Source: Streptomyces viridosporus
Lineage (GTDB): Bacteria; Actinomycetota; Actinomycetes; Streptomycetales; Streptomycetaceae
Direction: 5' to 3'
Assembly: GCF_002078235.1 (NCBI RefSeq)
Contig: NZ_MSGP01000145.1
Coordinates: 1-45,590, forward strand
DNA length: 45,590 nucleotides
Every line of letters starts with the position of its first letter. Position 1 is the stretch's first letter. The translations under genes and the position numbers were made by a program. Below, piece after piece: positions 23,437 to 31,215 of this stretch. Below the pieces are notes generated by a model, which ran no database searches, was not told the origin of the DNA, and was given only the letters and a program-made list of their open reading frames with translations.

Positions 23437-25044
23437 ATGCCCTCCATACGAGCGACATCCGCTGCTGCCCTGCTGTCCGCCGCCGCTCTGCTCTCCTGCT
23501 CCCTGACGGCCTGTACGCCGGTGGCGCGGGACGGCAGTCAGGGCGGTGGCGGCGGCACAGCGACCACCGGACCGGACGAAGGCCGCTTCTGGAAGCAGTC
23601 CCTGGACTGGAAGGACTGCCCCGCCCCCTCGCCCCTCCAGGGCGGTGGCAAAGCCCCCGCCCTCCTGCCGGACGGCACCCGGTGGCAGTGCGCCACCCTG
23701 CAGGCGCCGCTGGACTGGGAGAAGCCCTCCGGGGAGTCGATGGGCATCGAGCTGATCCGGGCCCGCTCCAGCGGCGACGCCGAGGACCGGATCGGTTCGC
23801 TGCTCTTCAACTTCGGCGGCCCCGGGGGCTCCGGGGTCACCATCCTGCCCGCTCTGGCCTCCGACTACGAGAAGCTCCGTTCCCGGTACGACCTGGTCAG
23901 CTTCGACCCGCGCGGCGTCGGCAACAGCCGGGGCGTGCGCTGCCTGGACGCCGATGCCGGCGACGAGAGCCGGGTGGACGCCACCCCCGACGACGGCGAC
24001 GACGAGATCGACGCGTTGGTCGCGTTCAACCGGGAGACGGTCGCGGCGTGCGAGAAGAACTCCGGCGACGTCCTCCCGCACGTCGGCACCACCGAGGTCG
24101 CCCGGGACATGGACCTGATGCGGCACGTCCTGGGCGACGAGAAGCTCCACTACTTCGGGGTCTCCTACGGCACCTCGCTCGGTGGCGTGTACGCCCATCT
24201 GTTCCCCGAGAACGTCGGCCGGGCCGTCCTGGACGCCGTCGTCGACCCCACCCTGGACGCGATGGAGAAAGCCCTCGGGCAGGCCGGCGGGTTCCAGCTC
24301 GCCTTCGAGCACTTCGCCGCGTGGTGCGTCGAGAGGGGCTGCGCGCTCGGTGACGACGTCGCGGAGATCGTGGAGACCGCCGTGGAGCTCGAGGCCGACC
24401 TGGACGACGCTCCGCTCACCACTTCGGGCGGAGGTGAGCTCGACGGCGACGCGTTCCTCGCCGCCATCGTCGGCGCGCTCTACAAACAGGACTACTGGCC
24501 TGCCCTCCTCGTGGGCCTGGAGGCGGCCGCCAACGACAACGGCGACATCATGCTGGACCTGGCGAAGGCGCTGAGTCAGCACCGCTTTGACGACGAGAGC
24601 AACAAGAACGACGCCTTCAGGGCCATCACCTGCGGCGACTCCAGCGACCGCTACACCGTGGCGGACGTGGAGGAAAGAATGGCCGAGTTCGTCAAGACGT
24701 CACCCCTGTTCGGGCCCCTCCTGGCGTGGGGCTTGCTCGCCTGCGACGGCTGGCCGGTGCCGGGAGAGGCCGAGCACCCCGAGGTGAGCGCGCCGGGCGC
24801 GCCGCCGATCCTGCTGGTCGGCAACACCGGCGACCCCGCCACCCCCTACGCGGGCGCCGCCCGCATGGCGGAGCGGCTCGGCAAGGGCGTGGGCTTCGAA
24901 CTCACCTACAAGGGTGAGGGCCACGGTGCCTACAACAGCGGGAACACGTGCGTGCGGAACGCCGTCGACGCGTATCTGCTCGACGGGAAGCTCCCGAAGA
25001 GCGGCGCGGTGTGCGAGGCGGAGCCGCTGCCGGAAGGCAAGTAG
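23437..25044 (+). CDS. Secreted S33-family peptidase / TAP-like alpha-beta hydrolase (lipoprotein)
   Basis: A 535-residue exported enzyme. The signal peptide ends in a lipobox (SLTAC, C26), followed by a Gly-rich spacer. The alpha/beta-hydrolase fold begins near 110 with the oxyanion segment FNFGGPGGSG. The nucleophile is S243 in GVSYGTSLGG. The C-terminal TAP domain carries the acid (NTGDPATPY) and the His (GEGHGAYN). Relatives are tripeptidyl/prolyl aminopeptidases secreted by Streptomyces (SlpD/SlpE type). An acidic insert (about 170-190) replaces the usual loop. It is monocistronic, with a small hairpin downstream. Confidence 0.93.
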   Translation: MPSIRATSAAALLSAAALLSCSLTACTPVARDGSQGGGGGTATTGPDEGRFWKQSLDWKDCPAPSPLQGGGKAPALLPDGTRWQCATLQAPLDWEKPSGESMGIELIRARSSGDAEDRIGSLLFNFGGPGGSGVTILPALASDYEKLRSRYDLVSFDPRGVGNSRGVRCLDADAGDESRVDATPDDGDDEIDALVAFNRETVAACEKNSGDVLPHVGTTEVARDMDLMRHVLGDEKLHYFGVSYGTSLGGVYAHLFPENVGRAVLDAVVDPTLDAMEKALGQAGGFQLAFEHFAAWCVERGCALGDDVAEIVETAVELEADLDDAPLTTSGGGELDGDAFLAAIVGALYKQDYWPALLVGLEAAANDNGDIMLDLAKALSQHRFDDESNKNDAFRAITCGDSSDRYTVADVEERMAEFVKTSPLFGPLLAWGLLACDGWPVPGEAEHPEVSAPGAPPILLVGNTGDPATPYAGAARMAERLGKGVGFELTYKGEGHGAYNSGNTCVRNAVDAYLLDGKLPKSGAVCEAEPLPEGK

Positions 25045-25092
25045 GAGGCGGGCGCCGTTGTCCGTGGGGCTGGACGTCGGCCGGCCGAAGGG

Positions 25093-25109
25093 CGGTGCCG
25101 AGGGCACCG
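25093..25109 (+). terminator. Short hairpin after the peptidase gene
   Basis: CGGTGCC-GAG-GGCACCG, a perfect 7-base stem with a 3-base loop, 49 bases after the stop. GC-rich sequence follows with further pairing potential. A modest terminator candidate. Confidence 0.4.
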
Positions 25110-25237
25110 GGTGGGGGCCCCGGTCGCGAGCGTGGGCCCGGCCGGGAAGGGCGGGCGGCTCTGGACCGGAACGCCCCACCGCACCAGACCGCTGCCGCCC
25201 GGACGAGGAACCGGGCGGCAGCGTGGGGTGCGGCCGG

Positions 25238-25360
25238 TCAGGCCCCGGCGGCGGCCGGGGCGCAGCGCTCGGCGTCGTCGAGCCACTCGATCAGCGAGGT
25301 GCGGGCGCGGGCGACGCGTGAGCGCACCGTGCCGACGGGGCAGTCACTGACGCGGTCGGG
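25238..25360 (-). pseudogene. C-terminal relic of an ECF sigma factor
   Basis: The minus strand encodes DCPVGTVRSRVARARTSLIE and WLDDAERC, ending at a TGA (25238-25240). CPVGTVRSRVARAR is the recognition helix of sigma region 4 in ECF sigma factors. Only about 40 residues remain. Upstream of about 25360 no frame continues with region 4 or region 2, and the intact ECF41 gene ends at 25421. This is a truncated remnant of a different sigma factor, not the tail of the neighbour. Confidence 0.65.
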
Positions 25361-25420
25361 ACGCCGGGGGCGGGGAGCGCGAGGTCGACGGTCCGACGCC
25401 GCCGTTTCCGGGGGGCGGGC

Positions 25421-26425
25421 TCAGCGGCGCAGGGCGGTCTCCCGCCGCATGTACGACAGCTTCTCGGGGTTGCGCACGGCGTAGAGCCCGGCGACGAGGC
25501 CGTCGTCGATGCGCACGGCCACGACGGTGTCGATCACGCCGTCGAGCCGGAGGACCAGCGCCGGGTGGCCGTTGACCTCCGCCGTCCGCAGCGACGTCTC
25601 GCCCGCGACCCTGCCCAGCCCGGTGGCCAGCAGGCGGGCCACCTTGCCGACCCCCACGACGGGCCGCGGCACGGCCTTCCTGACTCCGCCGCCGTCGCCC
25701 AGGAGGACGACGTCCGGCGCGAGGATGTCGAGCAGGCCCTGCAGATCGCCCGTTTCGACCGCCCGCCGGAACGCGTCGAACGCGTCCCGGGTCTGGTCCG
25801 GGGAGACGGTCCCGCGCGGCCGGCGTGCCGCGACGTGTGCCCGCGCCCGGTGCGCGATCTGACGCACCGCGGCCTGGTTCCTGTCGACGGCTTCGGCGAT
25901 CTCGCCGTACTCGAGGTCGAACACCTCGCGCAGCACGAACACCGCCCGCTCGACCGGCGTGAGCGTCTCCAGCACCAGCAGCATCGCCATCGAGACGCTG
26001 TCGGCCAGCTCGACGTCCTCGGCCACGTCGGGCGTGGTGAGCAGCGGCTCGGGCAGCCAGGAGCCGACGTAGGACTCCTTGCGGCGGCCGAGTACGCGCA
26101 GCCGGCTCAGTGCCTGGCGGGTGGTGATCCGGACCAGGTACGCGCGCCGGTCGCGCACCGTGCCGAGATCCACGCCCGCCCACCGCAGCCAGGTCTCCTG
26201 CAGGACGTCCTCCGCGTCGGCGGCCGAGCCGAGCATCTCGTAGGCGACGGTGAACAGCAGGTTGCGATGGGCGACGAACGCCTCGGTGGCGAAGTCCGTG
26301 CGTCCGTCGCCCGGTTCCGTGCGTCCGCCGCCTGGTTCCGTGTGTCCACCACCGGGGTCCGGGCGTCCGCGGTCGGGGAGCCGCCCGGCCGTGTCCTGTG
26401 TGCGCTCGCTGTACTCGCTCTTCAC
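25421..26425 (-). CDS. ECF41-family RNA polymerase sigma factor with fused SnoaL-like regulatory domain
   Basis: A 334-residue sigma factor from GTG 26425 (GGAG seven bases upstream). Region 2 is at about 48-115 and region 4 at about 150-200. All three ECF41 hallmarks are present: WLPEP (123-127) in the linker, DGGG (244-247) and NPEKL (319-323) in the C-terminal SnoaL-like domain. That domain tunes activity without a separate anti-sigma factor. The N-terminal tail has a three-copy heptad repeat, EPGGGRT-like (about 23-43). It is divergent from an AhpD-like gene, the classical ECF41 partner, and both have matching promoters. Confidence 0.95.
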   Translation of the reverse strand: MKSEYSERTQDTAGRLPDRGRPDPGGGHTEPGGGRTEPGDGRTDFATEAFVAHRNLLFTVAYEMLGSAADAEDVLQETWLRWAGVDLGTVRDRRAYLVRITTRQALSRLRVLGRRKESYVGSWLPEPLLTTPDVAEDVELADSVSMAMLLVLETLTPVERAVFVLREVFDLEYGEIAEAVDRNQAAVRQIAHRARAHVAARRPRGTVSPDQTRDAFDAFRRAVETGDLQGLLDILAPDVVLLGDGGGVRKAVPRPVVGVGKVARLLATGLGRVAGETSLRTAEVNGHPALVLRLDGVIDTVVAVRIDDGLVAGLYAVRNPEKLSYMRRETALRR

Positions 26426-26469
26426 CGGCTGCTCCTGCCTGTTCGCTCGTGACGGGGCCCCACGCACAG

Positions 26470-26496
26470 GACGCCGGTCCCCGCGGCTCTGTGACA
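26470..26496 (-). promoter_or_regulatory. ECF41-type promoter of the sigma gene itself
   Basis: On the minus strand TGTCACA (26490-26496) is followed after exactly 16 bases by CGTC (26470-26473), the known ECF41 -35 and -10 motifs. It is 44 bases from the GTG start and implies autoregulation. Confidence 0.8.
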
Positions 26497-26531
26497 TCCA
26501 TGAGCGGTGGCGCACGTCACACCGGCCTCGC

Positions 26532-26558
26532 CGTCACAGGGAGCGGACCGTCGGCGTC
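26532..26558 (+). promoter_or_regulatory. ECF41-type promoter of the AhpD-like gene
   Basis: CGTCACA (26532-26538), 16 bases, then CGTC (26555-26558). It differs from the consensus at one base and has the same spacing as the divergent sigma promoter. It lies 41 bases before ATG 26600. Confidence 0.75.
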
Positions 26559-26599
26559 TCGTGTTCGTTCATCGCCGCACCGCGAATGAGGAGAACGCC

Positions 26600-27085
26600 A
26601 TGGACGCCCGATTCAACCTGTTCGACAACGAGGTCGCCGCCAGGTTCGCCAAGCGGTTCGCCGGCGCCGGCCTGGTGGTCCACCAGTCGACGCTGCCGAG
26701 GTCCACCCAGGAACTGGTGTCGCTGCGCGCCAGCCAGATCAACGGCTGCGGCCACTGCATCGACATGCACACCAAGGAGGCCGCGGCGGCCGGTGAGACC
26801 GCGGTCCGGCTCCACCTGGTCGCCGCCTGGCGCGAGTCCACCGTGTTCACCGAGGCCGAGCGGGCCGCGCTGGCGCTCGCCGAGGAGGGCACCCGGCTCG
26901 CCGACGCCCACCCCGGCGTGTCCGACGAGACCTGGGCCCAGGTGCGCAAGCACTACGACGACGACCAGACCGCCGCGCTGGTCGCCCTGGTCGCCCTGAT
27001 CAACGCGGCCAACCGGCTCGCCGTGATCGTGCACCAGCGGGGAGGCTCCTACGAACCCGGCATGTTCGCCGCCGCGTTCGGCTGA
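26600..27085 (+). CDS. Carboxymuconolactone decarboxylase/AhpD-family protein (ECF41 partner)
   Basis: A 161-residue protein with GAGGAG before ATG 26600. Residues about 35-110 form the AhpD-like helical core, with the redox-active pair C50-G-H-C53 followed by the family histidine (IDMHTKEA). The rest matches CMD proteins of about 150 residues. AhpD-type proteins reduce peroxides through this CxxC, usually as trimers. ECF41 sigma factors are habitually next to such COE-type genes. The divergent promoters suggest this gene is the main ECF41 target. Substrate unknown. Confidence 0.95.
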   Translation: MDARFNLFDNEVAARFAKRFAGAGLVVHQSTLPRSTQELVSLRASQINGCGHCIDMHTKEAAAAGETAVRLHLVAAWRESTVFTEAERAALALAEEGTRLADAHPGVSDETWAQVRKHYDDDQTAALVALVALINAANRLAVIVHQRGGSYEPGMFAAAFG

Positions 27086-27101
27086 GCGGCGGCGAACACG
27101 T

Positions 27102-27131
27102 CCGGCCCCGGACCGTCCGGTCCGGGGCCGG
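27102..27131. terminator. Strong bidirectional terminator
   Basis: CCGGCCCCGGACCG, TC, CGGTCCGGGGCCGG: a perfect 14-base inverted repeat between the convergent AhpD-like and amylase-inhibitor genes. It is close to both stops and probably serves both. Confidence 0.8.
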
Positions 27132-27143
27132 CCCCGCGTGTGC

Positions 27144-27195
27144 GGCCGGTGCCGCCGGAGCACGGGCCCGTCAGTGGCCGGTGCCGCCGGAGCAC
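27144..27195. repeat. 20-base direct repeat at the end of the amylase-inhibitor gene
   Basis: GGCCGGTGCCGCCGGAGCAC occurs at 27144-27163 and again at 27176-27195, a 32-base period. The right copy encodes the last residues of the inhibitor (CSGGTGH region). The left copy lies just past the stop codon. Confidence 0.8.
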
Positions 27196-27500
27196 AGGAC
27201 GGCGCCGAGCACTCGGTCGCCCCGGGTGCCGTGGCCGGGGAAGGTGACGCGGTCGCCGGGGTGGACGACGCGGCACGGGACCTCACGACCGTCGCTGTAG
27301 GCGACGGTCAGCGTGTACGTGCTGGAGCAGGTGTTGGTGACGAACGTGTAGCGCCAGTCGGCGCCGACCTCCACGCAGGCGGGGGCGTCGGTCTGCGCCC
27401 GCTCGGTCTCGGACGGCGTCGCGTGTGCTGCCGCGCTGCCCGTCAGTACCGGCAGCAGTGCTGCCGCCGTCATGATGAATGGACGCATTACCTGGCGCAT
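27171..27500 (-). CDS. Secreted tendamistat-family alpha-amylase inhibitor
   Basis: A 109-residue exported protein from ATG 27500, with GGGGAGC before it. The first 27 residues are a signal peptide ending AAAHA. The mature part has four cysteines (C42, C58, C76, C103). Spacings C42-C58 (16) and C58-C76 (18) equal those of tendamistat, and the last is one shorter (27 against 28). W49-R50-Y51 matches the WRY triplet that enters the amylase active site. The PGD and VTF segments of the second sheet also align. It should be a small disulfide-bonded beta barrel that blocks alpha-amylases. The C-terminus SGGTGH is extra. Inhibitory activity is inferred. Confidence 0.85.
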   Translation of the reverse strand: MRQVMRPFIMTAAALLPVLTGSAAAHATPSETERAQTDAPACVEVGADWRYTFVTNTCSSTYTLTVAYSDGREVPCRVVHPGDRVTFPGHGTRGDRVLGAVLCSGGTGH

Positions 27501-28111
27501 GGGACTGCTCCCCTTCAACTCATGAACCGACGGACTTCAGGCTAGAGCGGCCCATCGGCGGTCGGTTGAGGTTTGCGCCACCTTTCCGTAATTTTCAGTA
27601 AGGGATTTCAACAACTTTTGAACACCGAACGCCGTAGGAATCCGCAGATGCGGGGCTCGGCGGCGTTGACGCGGTGGGCGGCCGACCCGCGGGGCACGCC
27701 GTCGGCGGAGCCCACGGATCGACCGGAAAAAGGTGCTGCCGTGGAGGAAGAAATCGATGCGTGCCACAACGAGGCCGGCCCGCACGCTCGGCGCCCGAGC
27801 CGAACTCCCCTCGGGCACCACGGCCGTGACGTCCCCGCCGCCGGGCGGTGCCGCCCGCGCGATGCCCGGCACCATGACCGCCGCAGCGGCTCCCGCCGCG
27901 AGGACGGGCACCACCGGCCGCGGTCCTTCCGGCCGCGGTTCCTCCGATCCGCGACTCCACGACGCGGAAGCGCGGACGAGGGGCCCCGCCGCGGCGACAC
28001 ATGCGACGCATGCGGCGCCCGGGACGCGGACGGCGGCGTTAGGGATCGGGGGGCAGGGGTACCGAGGACGCACGTACGTCGGGCTTCGCCGCCGTTCCCT
28101 GGGAGGTAGCC
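27501..28111. other. Divergent intergenic region with an AT-rich patch
   Basis: About 600 bases. The patch at 27575-27620 is markedly AT-rich for this genome and, read on the minus strand, has two TGAAA elements 13 bases apart. It probably holds the inhibitor promoter. On the plus strand ATG 27757 has a good GGAGGAAG site and starts MRATTRPARTLGARA, like a damaged secretion signal. The following frame is Pro/Arg-rich and unassignable, so I do not call a gene. Confidence 0.4.
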
Positions 28112-30601
28112 GTGGTCGCTCCGGTGGACCGGATCGCCCTGCCGTGGGGCAGCCGCACCCCGTACGGCCGACACGAGTCGTGGCCCGAGCGGCAGGACAC
28201 CTGCCTGCGGGAGGGAGTCGACCCGGACACGGTGCAGCGGTGGGTCCAGGCCGCGTCGATCCTGCACTCCGACGGGGACGCGATGGACATCGCGGTCGTG
28301 GACGGACGCATGGCCGGGGTGCGCGGCCGGACGCAGGACCGCGTCAACCGCGGCCGGCTGGGACCGAAGGACCTCTTCGGATGGCAGGCGAACGCCTCGC
28401 CGGACCGGCTCACGAGGCCGCTGGTACGCCGGGACGGGCAACTGGTGGAGTGCGACTGGGCGACCGCGATGGACCGGATCGTGACCCGTTCCCGGGAGCT
28501 GCTGCGCGAACGCGGTCCGGGGTCGATCGGCTTCTACACCTCCGGGCAGCTGTTCCTGGAGGAGTACTACACCCTGGCGGTTCTGGCCCGGGCCGGGATC
28601 GGCACCAACCACCTCGACGGCAACACCCGCCTGTGCACGTCCACCGCCGCCGAGGCGCTGAAGGAGTCCTTCGGGTGCGACGGACAGCCGGGCACCTACG
28701 ACGACATCGACCACGCCGACGTGATCGCCCTGTTCGGGCACAACCTCGCCGAGACCCAGCCCGTGCAGTGGATGCGCCTCCTGGACCGGCTGGAGGGCGG
28801 CGACCCGCCCCGCCTGCTGTGCGTCGACCCGCGTCCCACCCGGCCGGCCCGCAGGGCGACCGTGCACCTGGCTCCCCGCCTCGGGACGAACGTGGCGCTG
28901 TTCAACGCCCTACTGCACGAGATCATCCGCACCGACCGCGTCGACCACGACTACGTCGCGGCCCACACCGTCGGCTTCGAGGAGCTGGCGTCCCGGGTGA
29001 AGGACTGCACCCCGCGGTGGGCGGCCGACATCTGCGACGTCCCGGCCGCCCGCATCGGCGAGGCCGCCGAACTCCTCGGCGCGGCCGACCGGCTGCTGTC
29101 CACGGTGCTGCAGGGCGTCTACCAGTCCCACCAGGCCACCGCCGCCGCCGTGCAGATCAACAACCTGCACCTGATCCGCGGCATGCTCGGACGGCCCGGC
29201 GCCGGGGTCCTCCAGATGAACGGGCAGCCCACCGCCCAGAACACCCGTGAGTGCGGCGCCAACGGCGACCTGCCGGGTTTCCGCAACTGGCAGAACGACG
29301 ACCACGTGGCCGACCTGGCGCGGGTGTGGAACGTCGACCCGGAGACGATCCCCCACTACGCCCCGCCCACCCACGCGATGCAGATGTTCCGCTACGCCGA
29401 GCAGGGCTCGATCCGCATGCTGTGGATCAGCGGCACCAATCCGGCGGTCTCGCTGCCCGAGCTGTCCCGGATCCGCTCGGTCCTGGCCCAGGACCGCCTG
29501 TTCGTGGTCGCGCAGGACCTGTTCCTCACCGAGACCGCCCAACTGGCGGACGTGGTGCTGCCCGCGGCGACGTGGGGCGAGAAGACCGGCACGTTCACCA
29601 ACGCCGACCGCACCGTGCACCTGTCCGACAAGGCGGTCGATCCGCCCGGCGAGGCCAGGCCGGACCTGGACATCTTCCTCGACTACGCCGCCCGCATGGA
29701 CTTCCGCGACAAGGACGGCGGGCCCCTGATCAGCTGGCACGACCCGGAGTCCGCGTTCGAGGCGTGGAAACGGTGCAGCGCCGGCCGCCCGTGCGACTAC
29801 ACCGGCCTCAGCCACGGCAAGCTGCGCGGGGGCAGCGGCATCCAGTGGCCGTGCAACGAGCGTGCCCCGGAGGGGACGGACCGCCTCTACACCGACGGGA
29901 TCGGCTGGGCCCACCCCGACGTCTGCGAGACCTACGGCAAGGACCTGGTGACCGGCGCGGCGGACGACGTCGTCGAGTACCGCTCGCTCAACCCCGACGG
30001 CAAGGCCATGCTCAAGGCCGCCGCCTACCTGCCGCCCCACGAGACGCCCCACGAGGAGTACCCGTTCCAGCTGACCACCGGCCGGACGCTCTACCACTTC
30101 CACACGCGGACGAAGACGGGCCGTGCCCCCCAGCTGAACGAAGCCGCCCCCGACGTGTGGGTGGAGGCCTCCCCCTCCGACGCGTCCGCGCTCGGACTCG
30201 ACGAGGGCGACCTGGTGGAAGTGGCCACGCCGCGCGGCGCCCTGCGGGGACGGCTCCGGGTGACGGACATCCGTCCGGGGCTGCTGTTCGTCCCCTTCCA
30301 CTACGGCTACTGGGACACCGGGGGCGGTCACGCCCCGGACGGCGGCACACCGGGACGCGCCGCGAACGAGACCACCGTCACCGACTGGGACCCGGCCTCC
30401 AAGCAGCCGCTGTACAAGACCGCCGCGGCGGCCCTGCGGCGCGTCGAACGCGGTGACGGCCGTCCCGCCCCCGCACCGACGACCACCGCGTCCGCCCCGT
30501 CCCGCGCCGGCACCGTCCCGGACACGGTCGGCGGCCCCTCCGCCCTCGTCACCGAGTCCGTCGGCGCTCCCCCGGACCGCCGGAAGGAGCAGCCGGAATG
30601 A
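28112..30601 (+). CDS. Molybdopterin oxidoreductase (nitrate reductase/formate dehydrogenase-like)
   Basis: An 829-residue cytoplasmic enzyme from GTG 28112 after GGGAGG. It has the molybdopterin-binding core (FYTSGQLFLEEYYTLAV, DGNTRLCTSTAAEALKESFG, HADVIALFGHN) and the C-terminal MGD-binding beta domain (YPFQLTTGRTLYHFHTRTKTG, FVPFHYGYWDT). The usual N-terminal Cys-x2-Cys-x3-Cys motif for a 4Fe-4S cluster is absent; only one Cys occurs in the first 100 residues. This departs from typical NarB or FdhF. The last 50 residues are a Pro/Ala/Thr-rich tail. Its stop overlaps the start of the next gene (ATGA), so the two are a coupled pair. Substrate unknown. Confidence 0.9.
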   Translation: MVAPVDRIALPWGSRTPYGRHESWPERQDTCLREGVDPDTVQRWVQAASILHSDGDAMDIAVVDGRMAGVRGRTQDRVNRGRLGPKDLFGWQANASPDRLTRPLVRRDGQLVECDWATAMDRIVTRSRELLRERGPGSIGFYTSGQLFLEEYYTLAVLARAGIGTNHLDGNTRLCTSTAAEALKESFGCDGQPGTYDDIDHADVIALFGHNLAETQPVQWMRLLDRLEGGDPPRLLCVDPRPTRPARRATVHLAPRLGTNVALFNALLHEIIRTDRVDHDYVAAHTVGFEELASRVKDCTPRWAADICDVPAARIGEAAELLGAADRLLSTVLQGVYQSHQATAAAVQINNLHLIRGMLGRPGAGVLQMNGQPTAQNTRECGANGDLPGFRNWQNDDHVADLARVWNVDPETIPHYAPPTHAMQMFRYAEQGSIRMLWISGTNPAVSLPELSRIRSVLAQDRLFVVAQDLFLTETAQLADVVLPAATWGEKTGTFTNADRTVHLSDKAVDPPGEARPDLDIFLDYAARMDFRDKDGGPLISWHDPESAFEAWKRCSAGRPCDYTGLSHGKLRGGSGIQWPCNERAPEGTDRLYTDGIGWAHPDVCETYGKDLVTGAADDVVEYRSLNPDGKAMLKAAAYLPPHETPHEEYPFQLTTGRTLYHFHTRTKTGRAPQLNEAAPDVWVEASPSDASALGLDEGDLVEVATPRGALRGRLRVTDIRPGLLFVPFHYGYWDTGGGHAPDGGTPGRAANETTVTDWDPASKQPLYKTAAAALRRVERGDGRPAPAPTTTASAPSRAGTVPDTVGGPSALVTESVGAPPDRRKEQPE

Positions 30602-31089
30602 ACGGCGTCACCCTCGTCCTGCGCGCGCTCCACCACGGCGAGAAGCACCTGGCCAAGGAGCTGACGGCGGTGGCGGAACGCCACCGCACGGAACACGAGG
30701 TCCACCACGTCGCCACCGACCTCGCCCGGTGGTCCCACACCCACGTCCAGCGCCTGGCCGACACCGGCCGCGACCACGGCGTGCACCTCGGCGACCCCTC
30801 CGGGGACGACTCCGCGGGGGTGCTGTCGACGCTCCGGGAGAAGACGGCCGAGGCGGTCGTCCACCGGCCCGAACCGGGCCTCCTCCTCCTGCGCGACCTG
30901 CGCAAGCTGCACCTCGACGCGGCGGGAAACTCCCTGTACTGGGAGATGCTCGCGCAGGCCGCCCAGGCCACCCGCGACACCGGTCTGCTCGCCCTGGCCT
31001 CCGAGTGCCACCCGGAGACCCTGCGCCAGATGCGCTGGACCAACACCATGATCAAGAACCTCTCACCGCAGGTGCTGACGTCCCTGTGA
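30598..31089 (+). CDS. Helical, histidine-rich partner of the molybdopterin oxidoreductase
   Basis: A 163-residue all-helical protein whose ATG overlaps the oxidoreductase stop. It has HHGEKHLAKELTAVAERHRT and EHEVHHVATDLARWSHTHVQ, giving four or more long amphipathic helices rich in His and Glu, as in ferritin-like or hemerythrin-like bundles. It has no cysteines arranged for a cluster and no signal peptide. Tight coupling suggests a maturation or electron-transfer partner. The family is uncharacterised as far as I can tell. Confidence 0.8.
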   Translation: MNGVTLVLRALHHGEKHLAKELTAVAERHRTEHEVHHVATDLARWSHTHVQRLADTGRDHGVHLGDPSGDDSAGVLSTLREKTAEAVVHRPEPGLLLLRDLRKLHLDAAGNSLYWEMLAQAAQATRDTGLLALASECHPETLRQMRWTNTMIKNLSPQVLTSL

Positions 31090-31215
31090 GGGGAACACGG
31101 CCGGCGCTTCCCGCCCGGCAGCGGACGGACCGGCCATCTTCACCGGGCACCGGGGTGGTCTCCCGAGCCCCCGCTCGGTTTCGAATCGCACAGGGGCGCA
31201 ATCTCTGCATTCCGA

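Noticed and set aside
27733..28080. Secreted-protein gene starting at ATG 27757
   Set aside because: The ribosome site is good and the first residues look like a damaged signal peptide, but the frame becomes Pro/Arg-rich with no domain and runs into the oxidoreductase in another frame.
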